From positions 1,364,001 through 1,428,000 of the forward strand of contig NC_039483.1 of assembly GCF_003590095.1 (NCBI RefSeq): a stretch of 64,000 nucleotides of DNA, in the 5' to 3' direction. Every line of letters begins with the position of its first letter. The stretch's first letter is position 1. This document shows, in pieces, positions 47,538-59,879 of this stretch. Both the position numbers and the translations under genes were made by a program. Origin of the DNA: Trichoplusia ni. Lineage: Eukaryota; Arthropoda; Insecta; Lepidoptera; Noctuidae. The notes under the pieces were generated by a model. It did not search any database. It was not told the DNA's origin and was given only the letters and a program-made list of their open reading frames with translations.

Positions 47538-48537
47538 NNNNNNNNNNNNNNNNNNNNNNNNNNNNNNNNNNNNNNNNNNNNNNNNNNNNNNNNNNNNNNN
47601 NNNNNNNNNNNNNNNNNNNNNNNNNNNNNNNNNNNNNNNNNNNNNNNNNNNNNNNNNNNNNNNNNNNNNNNNNNNNNNNNNNNNNNNNNNNNNNNNNNNN
47701 NNNNNNNNNNNNNNNNNNNNNNNNNNNNNNNNNNNNNNNNNNNNNNNNNNNNNNNNNNNNNNNNNNNNNNNNNNNNNNNNNNNNNNNNNNNNNNNNNNNN
47801 NNNNNNNNNNNNNNNNNNNNNNNNNNNNNNNNNNNNNNNNNNNNNNNNNNNNNNNNNNNNNNNNNNNNNNNNNNNNNNNNNNNNNNNNNNNNNNNNNNNN
47901 NNNNNNNNNNNNNNNNNNNNNNNNNNNNNNNNNNNNNNNNNNNNNNNNNNNNNNNNNNNNNNNNNNNNNNNNNNNNNNNNNNNNNNNNNNNNNNNNNNNN
48001 NNNNNNNNNNNNNNNNNNNNNNNNNNNNNNNNNNNNNNNNNNNNNNNNNNNNNNNNNNNNNNNNNNNNNNNNNNNNNNNNNNNNNNNNNNNNNNNNNNNN
48101 NNNNNNNNNNNNNNNNNNNNNNNNNNNNNNNNNNNNNNNNNNNNNNNNNNNNNNNNNNNNNNNNNNNNNNNNNNNNNNNNNNNNNNNNNNNNNNNNNNNN
48201 NNNNNNNNNNNNNNNNNNNNNNNNNNNNNNNNNNNNNNNNNNNNNNNNNNNNNNNNNNNNNNNNNNNNNNNNNNNNNNNNNNNNNNNNNNNNNNNNNNNN
48301 NNNNNNNNNNNNNNNNNNNNNNNNNNNNNNNNNNNNNNNNNNNNNNNNNNNNNNNNNNNNNNNNNNNNNNNNNNNNNNNNNNNNNNNNNNNNNNNNNNNN
48401 NNNNNNNNNNNNNNNNNNNNNNNNNNNNNNNNNNNNNNNNNNNNNNNNNNNNNNNNNNNNNNNNNNNNNNNNNNNNNNNNNNNNNNNNNNNNNNNNNNNN
48501 NNNNNNNNNNNNNNNNNNNNNNNNNNNNNNNNNNNNN
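47538..48537. other. Assembly gap, exactly 1000 N
   Basis: The run of N is exactly 1000 long, which suggests a placeholder for a gap of unknown size. An apparent 345-codon frame across it is an artefact. Confidence 0.98.
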
Positions 48538-50440
48538 AAAATACTGGAACTATAAAAACGTTGTTTGTTTCATTTTTAGTACCTTGTTATAACAATGGTT
48601 CATTTCTTTTCTATTAATCACTAAAATAACTTTTTTTCGCGTTGCGATAAGTACAACGTCAATAAAGTTATACAGCCTATTTCCTCATTCAATTTTCATA
48701 AGACTCCCATTCATTAGGAATTATCTTTCACTGATTCGTTTACGCACCGCATCGCGTGTGTACAGTGACACGGTCGAGTGCGTTTGTACGTTACGCAACG
48801 AATGCTATCACACACAGTAATGTACGTTGCACTGACGAAAACGGAAAGTTACCGAGTAGGAAGACGGGCACGGAAATAATGTGCTGAGCCGTTTTGTGGC
48901 TGAAGCAATTTCTACTCGTAGTTGGGTACAGTTGTTGTAAAAAGTTCTTCTCTCAAAACAATTTAACCGACTTGCTCAATCAAAACTAGTAAAGTCGACA
49001 TGTAGTAAATAATATTTTTCAGCTAGCTACCGAAGAACTCTATAAAGCAACGACACAAGTTATTTTAAGTTAATGGTCTCTCGTCTTTCATTTTGACTTG
49101 GATTTTCTTAAGGTCTTGATCAGAGCTGTTGTTTTAAACAAAAAGGGACTCACAAGAATATACGTCTTTTTCATATTAGACTTTAGAAACTATTGATTTT
49201 TATAAAACTTTATCTCTTGAGCGTACACGTCGAGTAAGTGTCCTGTTATAAGAGGTTGGCAACTGATCATTGGATTAAATAGGTATATTTATTCACTAAT
49301 TATGTTACATAATACTTAATATTTACTTGATAAATATCTACCTATGATAACACAAACAGATTAGCGTTTAACAACTTATATTTATACAATAATACGGTTT
49401 ATGTTCTGCATGACAGAGCAAATCACAGTAATATTTTAAATGAGAGAGTATTTAGTGTGTATATATGTGTTACTTAACATTCAAATGGCTGGACCGACAT
49501 CGATTGCGATTTGCTCTAGCATAAATGAGAAAAGCCGCACATTTTACAAAAGTATTAGTCTCACACGTGCCTTTCGTGTTTTTCTTTTATTCAAGTTTCT
49601 TTATTTAATGCTTATTTTACCATAATAAGATGTACCCAACATAGGTAGAAATTACATAGTTAAAATACCTGTTGGGTAGAAAGTGCGAATGCATTTGTTT
49701 ACTATGGAAGTCCTGCGTCTGATTATAACTAGTGCCAGGTGGTAAGTTCAGATGAAAATAAAAGCTAATAATGCGCAACCGGCTGAACCAGTCCTACTAC
49801 TCCGTACCTAGATCCATAGGGTAACCATGTCTATTACTGATTTTGAAGAGAACTTTTCGTGTTTTTTTTCAGATGTGAGTCATCTTTGGACGGTCAGTGA
49901 TAACTAACTTAAGGAGCAGAGTATCTTATTAATTTTGTTTATATCTAGAGCCTCACCCTGCTTTGAGTTGAGTGGAAGGGAGTGTCAACTGACTTAAAAG
50001 TGACCATGTTCCTTCTTTGTATACATTGGTCGTCGCGGTAACCTTTTTGGTCGCCTTTTAATTCCGCTGGCAAGATATTCGTGACCTTATCTAGGCTCTA
50101 AATTGTAGTCGAGTTTTTAGGATAGTCACATCGTTTTCTGTTTTGATTTAGTGCAAATTTTCAAGTTTTATTTGACTAGATATTAGTTCATATAAATGCC
50201 GTAGGGAATATCTACTTTACGCAACAACTTTTACAGGTGAAAATATATAAATATATTTTTATATAAAATACCAAATACTTCTTCACAGTCCATTAAATAA
50301 CAAAGCAATCATATAACAAAACAAGCCGTTCCAAATGTTTACAATTTCGTAACTTAGAATTAAGAATTCAACATTAAGGAAATCGTATTACTTGGTGATC
50401 CTAGTAGAAAGTCCAACCACTTTCTGCAACCAAGGGGAAA
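48538..50440. other. Gene-free stretch upstream of the sulfotransferase gene
   Basis: I see no coding exon. This stretch should include the promoter and 5' UTR of the sulfotransferase gene. TATA-like AT runs lie at 50240-50265, but none can be singled out. A 12-codon upstream ORF starts at ATG 50444. Confidence 0.35.
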
Positions 50441-50566
50441 CACGATGCACCGATGCAACAAACGAACAGAACACTTCCGATAAACGCAGGCACTGGACGT
50501 CTTCTATACAGACCATATGTTCAGTTCTTAATTCGAATTCTAAGTAACAGACAATTTTTTTTCAAT

Positions 50567-53206
50567 ATGAGGACGCGACCAGTTTTGACGTTTTCGAAAT
50601 TGGACCCTGAGACTGGGGAGTTGTTGGATAGGATGTTTGATAAGGAGGATTGTATGGTGGAGATTAATCCTGGGAGGGTGATCCTGCCGGCAGACTACAT
50701 GACCATTGGACAGGATATCTTGGATATGGAGGTCCATGACACCGATGTCTGGATGTGCTCTTATCCGAGAACTGGTGAGTGATACTTTTTTTTGTATATG
50801 GATGGTACTTGTTTGTATTCTTCTTTGCCCCTTTACGTGTTTAGTTTATGTTGTCATTTCGGTGTAGACATGGTGGTTAGCTAAGTTTTTTTTTGTATAG
50901 GCTCTACATGGGCACAGGAAATGGTCTGGCTCATTGGACACGATTTAGACTACGAGGGAGCTAAATCCTTGCAGCAAGTACGTACTTCTATTTTTTAATT
51001 TATTTAATTTCATTTTCTTTATGCTAATTATTGTTATGACTTATAACCTTTTTTCTTTTAAATATAACATATTTTTTTTTGCGATTCCCAAATTTTGTAA
51101 GTGCTCTAACTGCGTACATGTTTGTCTGTCTCCAATTTGTCTTCATGAATAATAGTATTATCAACTATTTTAAACAATGCTCTTTCTTTTTTTTATAATC
51201 GAGAAGTATAAAAAGTCTATTAAATTCATCATCCTCGTATCCCTAATAAGGTAGTTACCCCAAACTGGTTTGACTGACCAAAACCTGTATATTTTAAATC
51301 CCTTATAACTCGTACTCATGACCTATTTCATAATCTCTAGATTAGATGTCCCTTAGTGGAGCTTTCATGTATCATGGTAGCTGGGCACTCGACGTGGCAC
51401 AAGGAGTCCGTGCAGGGCACCTCCGTGGACCTGGTGAAGCACAGGCTCCCGTACCCTCGCTACATCCGCAGCCACCTGCCCTGGGACCTGCTGCCGGTCA
51501 GCATTGAGCGCGCTGATGGCTCGGCAAGACCTAAGGTAAGTTGCGTATTAGAAGAGACATTTGTATCTATATGAGTTTGATCGCTATCTCTGAAAATGTT
51601 TTTCTATATGTATGAAAGATATGATTTTTTTGAAGTGTATGTTTAATACTTCATTTCATCATTGGCCTAGCCTTTTCCCATCTATGTTGGGGTCGGCTAC
51701 CAGTCCAACCGGTTTCAGCTAAGTACCAGTGTTTTACAAGGAGCGACTGCCTATCTGACCTCCTTAACCCAATTACCTGGGCAACACGATACCCCTTGGT
51801 TAGACTGGCTGTCAGACTTTTTCAAGCTTCTGACTACCTGTAACGACTGTCAAAGATGTAGGAATAACAGCCGGGACCCACAATTTAACGTGCCTTCCGA
51901 AACACGTTTAATACTTATAGTTTCGAATTTAGTGATTGATCTGCGTTGAATGTATATTTATATTATGTTTGCTGACGCCTATTTATCGGGATTCGGGATT
52001 CGATGACTAATTACGGACCCATCCGGCGTCCTTAATTTTCGGCGTGATTGAATCTTAATAATTGATGTTGTGGTACTCCAACACAAACAGTGGAAAAGTC
52101 TTATTTAGTAGGTATCACTCTAATGAAATTTCCATAGTTTCCAAGCATATTAATTACTCATACATTACGCGTACAACTTATACCAAAAAATACACGCTGG
52201 CGCTGCTTAGTAAACTTAAATTTACAGAGTATCGAAAGACTTCCAAAACTAAATCCTGTTATACCAACTTACAATGGTAAACAGCTCTGTGACCAGTATC
52301 GCTTCCATAGAATCTTTCCATTCTTTACCAGGTGATCTACACATCCCGCAACCCTAAAGACATGGTGGTATCATACTATCACTACTGCACGCTGGTGCAC
52401 GGCCTCAAGGGCACCTTCGAAGAGTTCTGCGACCTCTTCATGAGGGACCGGGCCCCCTTCGGACCCGTTTGGAACCATATACTTGGTAAGGCGAGGACTA
52501 AAAATACTTGGTAACTTCTAAAAATTGTAATAGTAATCTTCTATGAATAGTATAGTTAGTGAATATCTTTAATTAATTATTTAATTGATTGCTCAAGTAT
52601 TGTAATAATATTTCCGGAGTATTCTTGTTAAGTTTTTTAAGTAGTCGGAAGCATGTATAAAAAATATTTGTGAACTATTTCATCCGGGGTATTCCAATAT
52701 TTTTTATTAGAATTATGCCCTGAGTCTTATGTTTTTAAACACGAGGCATGGATCATCCCTCTCGTTCCCAACACTTTTGTATACCATAATCGACAACTGC
52801 CAGACTTCTTTTACCATATAAGAAAGACTAACTCTTCTTCCCAGGCTTCTGGAACCGCCGCCACGACCCGAACGTTCTCTTCATTAAGTTCGAGGAAATG
52901 AAACATGATCTACCTTCAGTCGTCAGGAGAACGGCTGAGTTCCTCAACAAAGACCTAACTGACACCCAAGTCGACAAACTCTGCGACCATCTCTCCTTCC
53001 AAAACATGAAGACCAATCGAGCTGTCAATCTGGAAGCCATCTTGGAAAAGTCTTTCGGCACCAGCTACTTGGAATCCACGGATTTGAGGTTCATCCGCAA
53101 AGGGGAAATTGGTGATTGGAAGAATTACATGTCCGACGACCTTTCTCGAAGATTCGATGAATGGGCTGAACAGCATTTGAAGGGGACAGAACTCAGCTTT
53201 GAATAA
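50567..53206 (+). CDS. Cytosolic sulfotransferase (SULT family), five exons
   Basis: Transfers sulfate from PAPS to a small acceptor such as a phenol, alcohol or steroid. Exons: 50567-50774, 50901-50977, 51341-51535, 52332-52485, 52845-53206, all with GT-AG introns and consistent phases. They give 331 residues, normal for the family. The 5'-phosphosulfate loop is 'YPRTGSTW' (66-73). The catalytic His is H140 in 'RSHLPW'. The 3'-phosphate site is 'SRNPKDMVVSYYHY' (R166, S174), and 'RKGEIGDWKN' lies at 296-305. There is no signal peptide or membrane segment, so it is likely cytosolic. The start is uncertain: the same frame is open to ATG 50453, which would add 38 residues ('MQQTNRTLPINAG...'). 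I chose the second Met because family members begin near there. The acceptor substrate cannot be told; insect luciferin-sulfotransferase-like and retinol-dehydratase-like proteins belong to the same fold. Intron 3 holds a family C repeat. Confidence 0.93.
51657..51905 (+). repeat. Dispersed repeat, family C, in sulfotransferase intron 3
   Basis: It contains 'ggcctagccttttcccatct', 'ttggggtcggctaccagtcc', 'gtaccagtgttttacaagg', 'acctgggcaacacgatac' and 'gggacccacaatttaacgtg'. It is close to the copy at 29930-30250 and in the sense orientation of the gene. Confidence 0.75.
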
Positions 53207-53813
53207 GATCTTTTTGAAGATTTATTTTACGTTGATTTTGAGGAACAAAGTTTGTTTAGTTTTGTAATTGTTTTAATCATTGTATGGTAAGCAGTTTTAA
53301 ATGTTAAGGTATAAAATACACTTGTCACTGGCTAGAATTTTGATTTAACATAAGCGCATTGATTAATTTGTCTTAATTGATAAAAAAAACAGTATTTACC
53401 TGTAATCGGGTCAGGCACATAGACATAATGGAAATATTCGAAACGTATTTTGTTTAACTTACGCAATAATTGTTTATTTTTAATTTATGATTATGTATCT
53501 TTTATTGTTTTAAAAATATATGTTTTCGTTACTTCCTGACTATTTCATTGATTTATTTTCCTGAACTAATTGCTACTTCAATTCAAATGTACAAAAATGT
53601 CATGTTAAGGTGTTTTTTTGTTTATTCGACTTCGTTTGCAAAGTATTGCTGTGTCGAGGTAACCTTGCGCCTTTATTCAATACAGGCTAAGGATCAATGT
53701 GGTATATACGAGAAGAGGGCCATACCCTACAGTGTGACGTATATAGGCTGATTTTAACACAATGCCATGGGTGAATAGCCTACAACTTGACCCTAAAGTA
53801 TTAAAGGCAAGGA

Positions 53814-53831
53814 AATAAAACAACAAATAAA
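53814..53831 (+). promoter_or_regulatory. Candidate poly(A) signals of the sulfotransferase gene
   Basis: Two AATAAA hexamers (53814-53819 and 53826-53831) lie about 610 bp after the stop codon. No canonical AATAAA is seen nearer; variant hexamers closer to the stop could be used instead. Confidence 0.35.
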
Positions 53832-55754
53832 GATAATACAAACGTCAATAATAACATTTATCGTCGAAAGTTAACAATAAATACATTCAGTAGAAGTCAT
53901 GGTGAAGCTTTTATTTATATAATACAGAAACTCAAATAATATACAAAAATATAATAGGTAGGTGTAAATGACAACGTGAATAATCTCAAAACGACTAGAC
54001 AGTTATATTAATTGACTTATAACAATTAGCTGCTGCAGTGAAGTTTATAAATAAGTAAGTTTGAATCTATATTTTTGTAGTACGTATTATACGAAACAAT
54101 TCGAAGCGGTTTACCAAAAACAAATTTCATCAAAAACATAAATGTGAAATGAGAGCCAAGTTCAATACTATAATATATGCCTTAGTCGTTGACTTCGACG
54201 ACAAAAGGAGAGAGATCTAAATTAGTAGAAATATAAGATATCATTTCTGTTTATAAATTAGGATTATATATTATTGCCCAAGTTCTGACTTAGCTAGTTC
54301 TCACATACGGATAGGATATATTAAAAGACCAAGTAATTTTAACAAATTATTTTAAAAATGTCATCGTATTTAATTTATGGGATATCCTTATGATTCTTAC
54401 GTCACTCAAAACTACATTAGCTTAATTTGTTTTAATGAAAAAAATGTTTAAATATTGTATTTATCAGATAAAAAAAATAGCTATACGCCATACTAGTCGC
54501 GTATTTTTTATTTTTTTTGTTTCGTCTAGTACGTAAAACAGTTAAGTAGTTGTTGATTAGACATTTTATAACATTTAGACTTATGAACCATGATCCTGGC
54601 TCCTGTAAATTCCTAACTACACAGAATAATACATACAAACAATTTGTGCCTAGGGAGGGCGTAGCGACAGTTTTCTACCAAAATATTTACATGGAACTTG
54701 AGAAACTTTGAGTCGTTTTTTTAATATTTCTGACGTTTAGGTATTCCTTATTTAATGTACTTATCTATGTGATCACTTAAGTTGACAGGGTTAAGGTACA
54801 GATTATATAATGGTATGCCATGATAAAAAGGCTATGAAAAATACTTGCATAGGTATAATATGATATGAACATGTTATGAAATCTTCTTACGGCTTTTAAA
54901 CGACTAGAAAAAATCGCTACGCCCTTAAATACTAAGAGACGATCAGATAAATCTTTCAAAGTTACTAAGTAACCATCTAAATGTAAGTACAATAAAAATA
55001 TCGTCTTCACTTCGTGTACAAGAAAATATATTCTATAATAATACATTTTAGGTAATGTCGACTGACATATCCGAAAACACTGTCATACAGCGTAAAAACG
55101 TTGATATTTCTCACATATTAAATGTTTTAAGATTCTATTGTCATCTTGTAAAGCTCTTCACTTGTTTTTCTCGATATAAATATCTTTGGAATCATTTTTG
55201 GGAATCATTCATATGAGATCTATGTTAGACTAAAAAATAGCGACAAAAAGTTTTTGATAAGTAGATTCAGATCATTATTTTTACGTTTTGATATTTCCTA
55301 AAGAGGGAAAATGTTACGTTTTACATTTGTTTTTACATTTAAACTTAATAAAAATAAAATTTGTAAGTTATAAATAATTAAGAACTTAAGTACGTATAAT
55401 TTTCTATATTCTAAAACTAAGTATTTGTAAAAATGTACTCTGGACTAGAGAGAATTTGTATATGTTTGGTTTTACAACGATGTTTTTTAGGCCAAGATAA
55501 TAAATAGATTCTGTTTAAAATTCTGATATCTACATTCTGGGTTTTGATATATTATTATACTTACTAGGAAGCTGTTTCACCCTTTTGCAATATTAAATTA
55601 AATATCGGATAAATTAATAATCAGAATTGGTAAACAAAAGTTACAACTGGTATGAACATAATGGCGGATAAATAAATTCCACAAAAAAATGAATTAAATA
55701 ACAAAGTTGCTATTTTAAATAATTTTTCATATTTTTTCTAAACATAATTCATTC
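53832..55754. other. Intergenic stretch between convergent genes
   Basis: I see no gene. It is AT-rich, and the ORFs of 68 and 89 codons on the minus strand have no features. Confidence 0.35.
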
Positions 55755-55760
55755 TTTATT
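55755..55760 (-). promoter_or_regulatory. Candidate poly(A) signal of the guanylate cyclase gene
   Basis: 'tttatt' on the plus strand is AATAAA on the minus strand, about 100 bp after the cyclase stop codon at 55861-55863. Confidence 0.4.
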
Positions 55761-55860
55761 TCGTTTGAATACCTCGATATTTTACGTGGTCTTTAACACA
55801 GATTAAAAATTCCCGCCAAGAAAGGGTAAAACATTAATGAAAAATTATAACTACATACAA

Positions 55861-58800
55861 TTAAATAAGATGACAGCTCGAATTAGTTTTGTGCCTGACA
55901 TGTGGGTTTCCGAACGCACCGCAGCATTGGTGATGGTTCACATTCTTCGTATGGTGGTGTCCATGGGGGACATTCCCTTGTAACTTGTCTTTTATAGAAT
56001 CTTTGGACACTTGTTTATGGACACATGATTTGTTGTGTCCAGGAGCTATTTTTGCTTTAAACCTCCCAACTTTCCCTGGTTTTGGGTTTTCGATTGTTTC
56101 TTGTGTGCATATGTGTGATACTTGGTTGATATCTGTGTGTGCGTCTTGGTATTCTGTGTCTGTTTCTGAAAAAAAAAAACATTTATTGTTTTCTAGTTAT
56201 GAAAGGAAATAAAACTTCATATTATTTTAATTCGTTGATTCAACTGGTAAAAAATCGTATGAACGCTGATATATATCTGGAAGTTATTTTGCAGATTCAG
56301 GGGATGGATATCAGCACTTCCTTTGAAAATTGAACTGCAATTTCAACATTTCATTATTAAGATATCGTATCATGTGAACAATTTTTGATAGAAATGTGTC
56401 ACAACTTTCACGATATTTCTCATATTTGCATAAATCATAATTTGCTTAAGGATATTAACCATAATAATCAATATAGAAGAGCAAAGTAAGGTGAATTATT
56501 ATAGTGTTTGAATAAAAAATAACATTATTCCAGCGCAAATCACACTACTAAGCGAAAATCCACCAAGAACTAAGAAATCATTATTTTCTCGATTTAAACA
56601 CATAACAAACTACATAGCATTGACTTACCTATTTCATCACCACTATGTTTAGCCGTTGAAGACGCAGTTTCAGGTCTTAGCGTTGAATAGGACCCTCCAA
56701 CGTTGGGCGGCGCGGAGTGAGCCGGCGACATCCGAGCCACGCACTGTTGGAACAGCGTGAAGCACCCAAAGGTAAGCCGAGGGCTAGTTAACATCTAGAA
56801 CATTCCAGCGGTCGACGTTATGATGAGAAGGAACCCATCAATGTGATTATCCACCACCGAAATGTTTCAAAGCGATTTTAGTGATTAATTGTTTGACAAT
56901 TTGACAGTTGAATCAGACAGTTTTTTGACTAATTATGGATTTAAGACTCGCACATACTGCGATTTGAATTGAGATCCTTTCGAAACCAAAATGTCGTCAA
57001 ATTGTTAGTTATGAGTTTTGGAAAAGGTGTTATAAACAAATTCAGCAATAATAATATTATTTCTAAGCAGAATCAATTTTCAAGTACAATACAAGCTAAG
57101 GTGATCTGTCAAATGGTGTTAAATAGTAAGCATAAGTGTAAAACGCGTTAGAAACAGAATTAATTAGAAAAACATAAGAATTTAAGGTATTGCATATAGT
57201 TAGGAAGTGGTAAATAATTAAGAAAATCTTGGACTATAAATTAATTAAGCAATAAAGAGCAACGGATGTTATAACGATCCATTTATATTAGACCATAATA
57301 AGCATATCGACTTTCTAGGATATAAGAAGAAGAAAGTTCTAGAAACGATGAACATTCGAGCGTCGTTCAGTCGTTCATGATTTCTGGAACATTCCGTATT
57401 TGTCTAGAATAATATGTTATATGATTACAAGTAAGTATACAAATAAGTACAATGACGGACTTAATGCCAGATGCATTCTCTACCAGTCAACCAAGAGGTA
57501 GTGCAGTGAGACTAGAAGCAGGTGTGTAATTGGTAGACAGTCGATGAAATAAATTTCTCATACCGCATCAACCATATTGTCATTATCTTTTTCTTTGGGT
57601 TGTGGTGCTGTTCCAACTCTGCAGGGTGACGTTGAACTGTAACTAAAGAATTAAGGAGATATTAAAATAAAACAACATCTTGACATAATTAATTCTGGTA
57701 AAAATGTGCTAATATTTACCAAAACGAGGAGTTGAGACTGTCGGCAGTTCTCGCAGGATCCACGGATTCGGCGTCAGTCCACATACCAACCACACTTGTT
57801 GAGTTTGATCGTGATTCTGAAACATCAAAATTAAAATTATAATAATTATTCTGGGAAGGGCAAAGCACTAACCCGTAACTAAGGCTATAATACTAGACGA
57901 CGATGACGTAGGTCTATTATGTAAAATTCGTCACGGTGTTTATACTTAAATTCTCCCAAAACCGCTAGACCGATTCTCATAAATTTTTGTGTGCACATTG
58001 GGTAGGTCCAAGAATAGGACGCGCAAGAAAGTGTAACTTACTATAAATGTTACAAGCTATTCAAGTTTAATGTTCACCTCTTTCCCGTTCGGTCCTATTC
58101 GGGGAATTCGCTATACTCCGTCTGGCTACATCTTGGAAAGTGACAGGAGAATACATCCGTCTCTCTTCAACGGGTGACGTCATCGTTGTAGTAGGTGCAG
58201 CTACTTGGGAAGCTCTCACAGAATTCTGCAGAGTCATTAGAGCCCCACAATTTACATTCACTAAGGAGTTTGGTCCAGAATTTGGAAGTTCTTGTATCCG
58301 CGAGTTGTTTTGTTCTTTATTGTTCATTTGTTGTGCTGAATGCTCTGCGATACTGTCTCTGACGTCAGCAGCTCTTTCCCATTCCAGTTCTGTTCCTGGT
58401 CTGAGTTGTGGTGATATGACCTTGGTGAGGGATGGACGGGATTCACGCCCTTCCAGCCAGTACGTTTTCATTGCACCTGCAACGGTTTGTTCGAGCAAAT
58501 GAGTAAGATTTTGTAAATATTGTATTTAACTTTAGTAGCCACAGTGTAGAAAGCTATTATACTTAAGCATATTCAAACAACTTCAAAAAGGTGGTCGTTC
58601 TTAATTCATATTCATTTTTTATGGTTAATAAGGCAGAAATTCGGAATGGATGATCTGATTTTGTTAATTCTTTTTTCATTTATCATAAAATAGCGGCTAT
58701 TTGGATATTTTAATCCTGTTTAGCTCAGTAATTTTTGATTTGAAGTCAATTGTATCTTTTGTAACGTTTTTAACGGTTAATACTATAGCAGCTTCTACCG

Positions 58801-59872
58801 TCACAACAGTCATATTATGCTCACCTTTCCCCTTAACCTGTATCTCCCCTCGTTCAGTCACCATGTACGATGGAGACAGCAGTTCCTGCGTGGTTTGTGA
58901 GATATGTATCCTCATGGCTTCCGATGTGGACTCCATGCGGGAGGCTGTGTTCACAGAGTCTCCGAAGAGGCAGTAGCGAGGCATCTTCAGACCTACTATA
59001 CCAGCTACCACTGCGCCGGAGTGGACTCCTACTCGTATTGATAAGTGGGAACCTGAAATGACAAACATTTTAAAAATGATTATTGACTTGTTTAAAATCT
59101 TCAGTTTTTATCCACTATTAGGCACACGTAGCTTTGTTGATTTGAGACTTATGTGTCTATAATATTCCAAGCATTTTGCACTTCACCACCTTACCACGTA
59201 AGGACAATTTGTATCAAATCAAACCTCACCTGTGCTAGGGTCCTTCAGGTCAGTGATGGCGTCCACCATATCGAGTGCCATGTCGCACACCTTCTCTGCG
59301 TGGTTGTCCTCCTTCTCCGGAGCTCCGGACACCACCATGTAGGCGTCGCCTATTGTTTCTACCTGGAATTTATGTGTAGTAGGTCAGGTAAGGTCAAAGG
59401 TTTGGTAGGAATCAAACTTGAACTGAAGTGGAGATTTTTAGGTGTATTTTTTTGCTAGTCTAATTCAGTTCTGACATCCCAAATTATTACCGATTTTTTT
59501 CTTTGTTTCAATTCTGATAGCTGATTTCACAATAGATAGAATTATTTAGTGGTTGCAAAAACGTAAATAATGGCAAACAATTATATCATTAAATTGCTAT
59601 ATTTTCTTTTTAATATCTTTTAGCATTTACCTAAACTGGATATTTTGTGTTATTTCCCATAAATTTTGAAATCTGCGCCAATATGATTTAAATCCCTACT
59701 TCCCAAACAATTCATCTTCACTCACTTTATATACCCTGTTCCTTTCGGTAAGGGTATCGAATATGGAGTACATAGCGTTGAGCATGGAGACCACCTCCAT
59801 GGGCGTGATGCGTGAGCAGATCTCCGTGAAGGTCACCACGTCGGAGAACAGGATCGACACGCTGTCGAACAT
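55861..59872 (-). CDS. Atypical soluble guanylate cyclase, Gyc-88E / beta-3 type, 3' eight exons (partial)
   Basis: Makes cGMP from GTP; this subtype is known as a homodimer-forming, NO-insensitive, gas-sensing cyclase of neurons. Exons (minus): 59726-59872, 59230-59362, 58825-59052, 58078-58476, 57720-57816, 57564-57636, 56629-56794, 55861-56165; phases fit throughout, 515 residues visible. The class III cyclase domain has both metal Asp ('LFSDVVTF', 'TIGDAY'), the guanine-selecting Glu and Cys ('KVETIG', 'RYCLFG'), and the Asn/Arg pair ('NTASRMEST'). It ends near 'TYWLEGRES'. A tail of about 335 residues follows, rich in Ser, Thr, Asn and Pro, then His and Lys; a long tail is a feature of this subtype. 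The exon starting at 56794 has a weak acceptor; a stronger one at 56743 keeps frame and drops 17 residues. The H-NOX, HNOBA and linker exons are not found and should lie past 64000. Neighbour: convergent sulfotransferase. Confidence 0.9.
57905..58040 (+). repeat. Lep1-like fragment in a cyclase intron
   Basis: 'gtaaaattcgtcacggtgt', 'accgattctcataaattttt', 'tgggtaggtccaagaatag' match the head of the Lep1-like family. It sits in the intron following the exon 58078-58476, about 40 bp from its donor, and is antisense to the gene. Confidence 0.5.
58067..58077 (-). other. Alternative stop by read-through of the donor at 58077
   Basis: If the donor 'AGAG|GTGAAC' is not used, the frame continues 'GEH' and stops at TAA 58067-58069. 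This would give a cyclase that keeps the full catalytic domain but loses about 210 residues of the tail. Confidence 0.4.
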
Positions 59873-59879
59873 CTGGAAT

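Noticed and set aside
47518..48555. 345-codon frame
   Set aside because: It consists of the 1000-N gap with a few real codons at each end; no protein can be read.
52828..53176. Minus-strand ORFs of 73-77 codons
   Set aside because: They are antisense shadows of the last sulfotransferase exon.
58140..58502. 120-codon plus-strand ORF
   Set aside because: It is antisense to a cyclase exon whose minus-strand frame fits its neighbours in phase and family.
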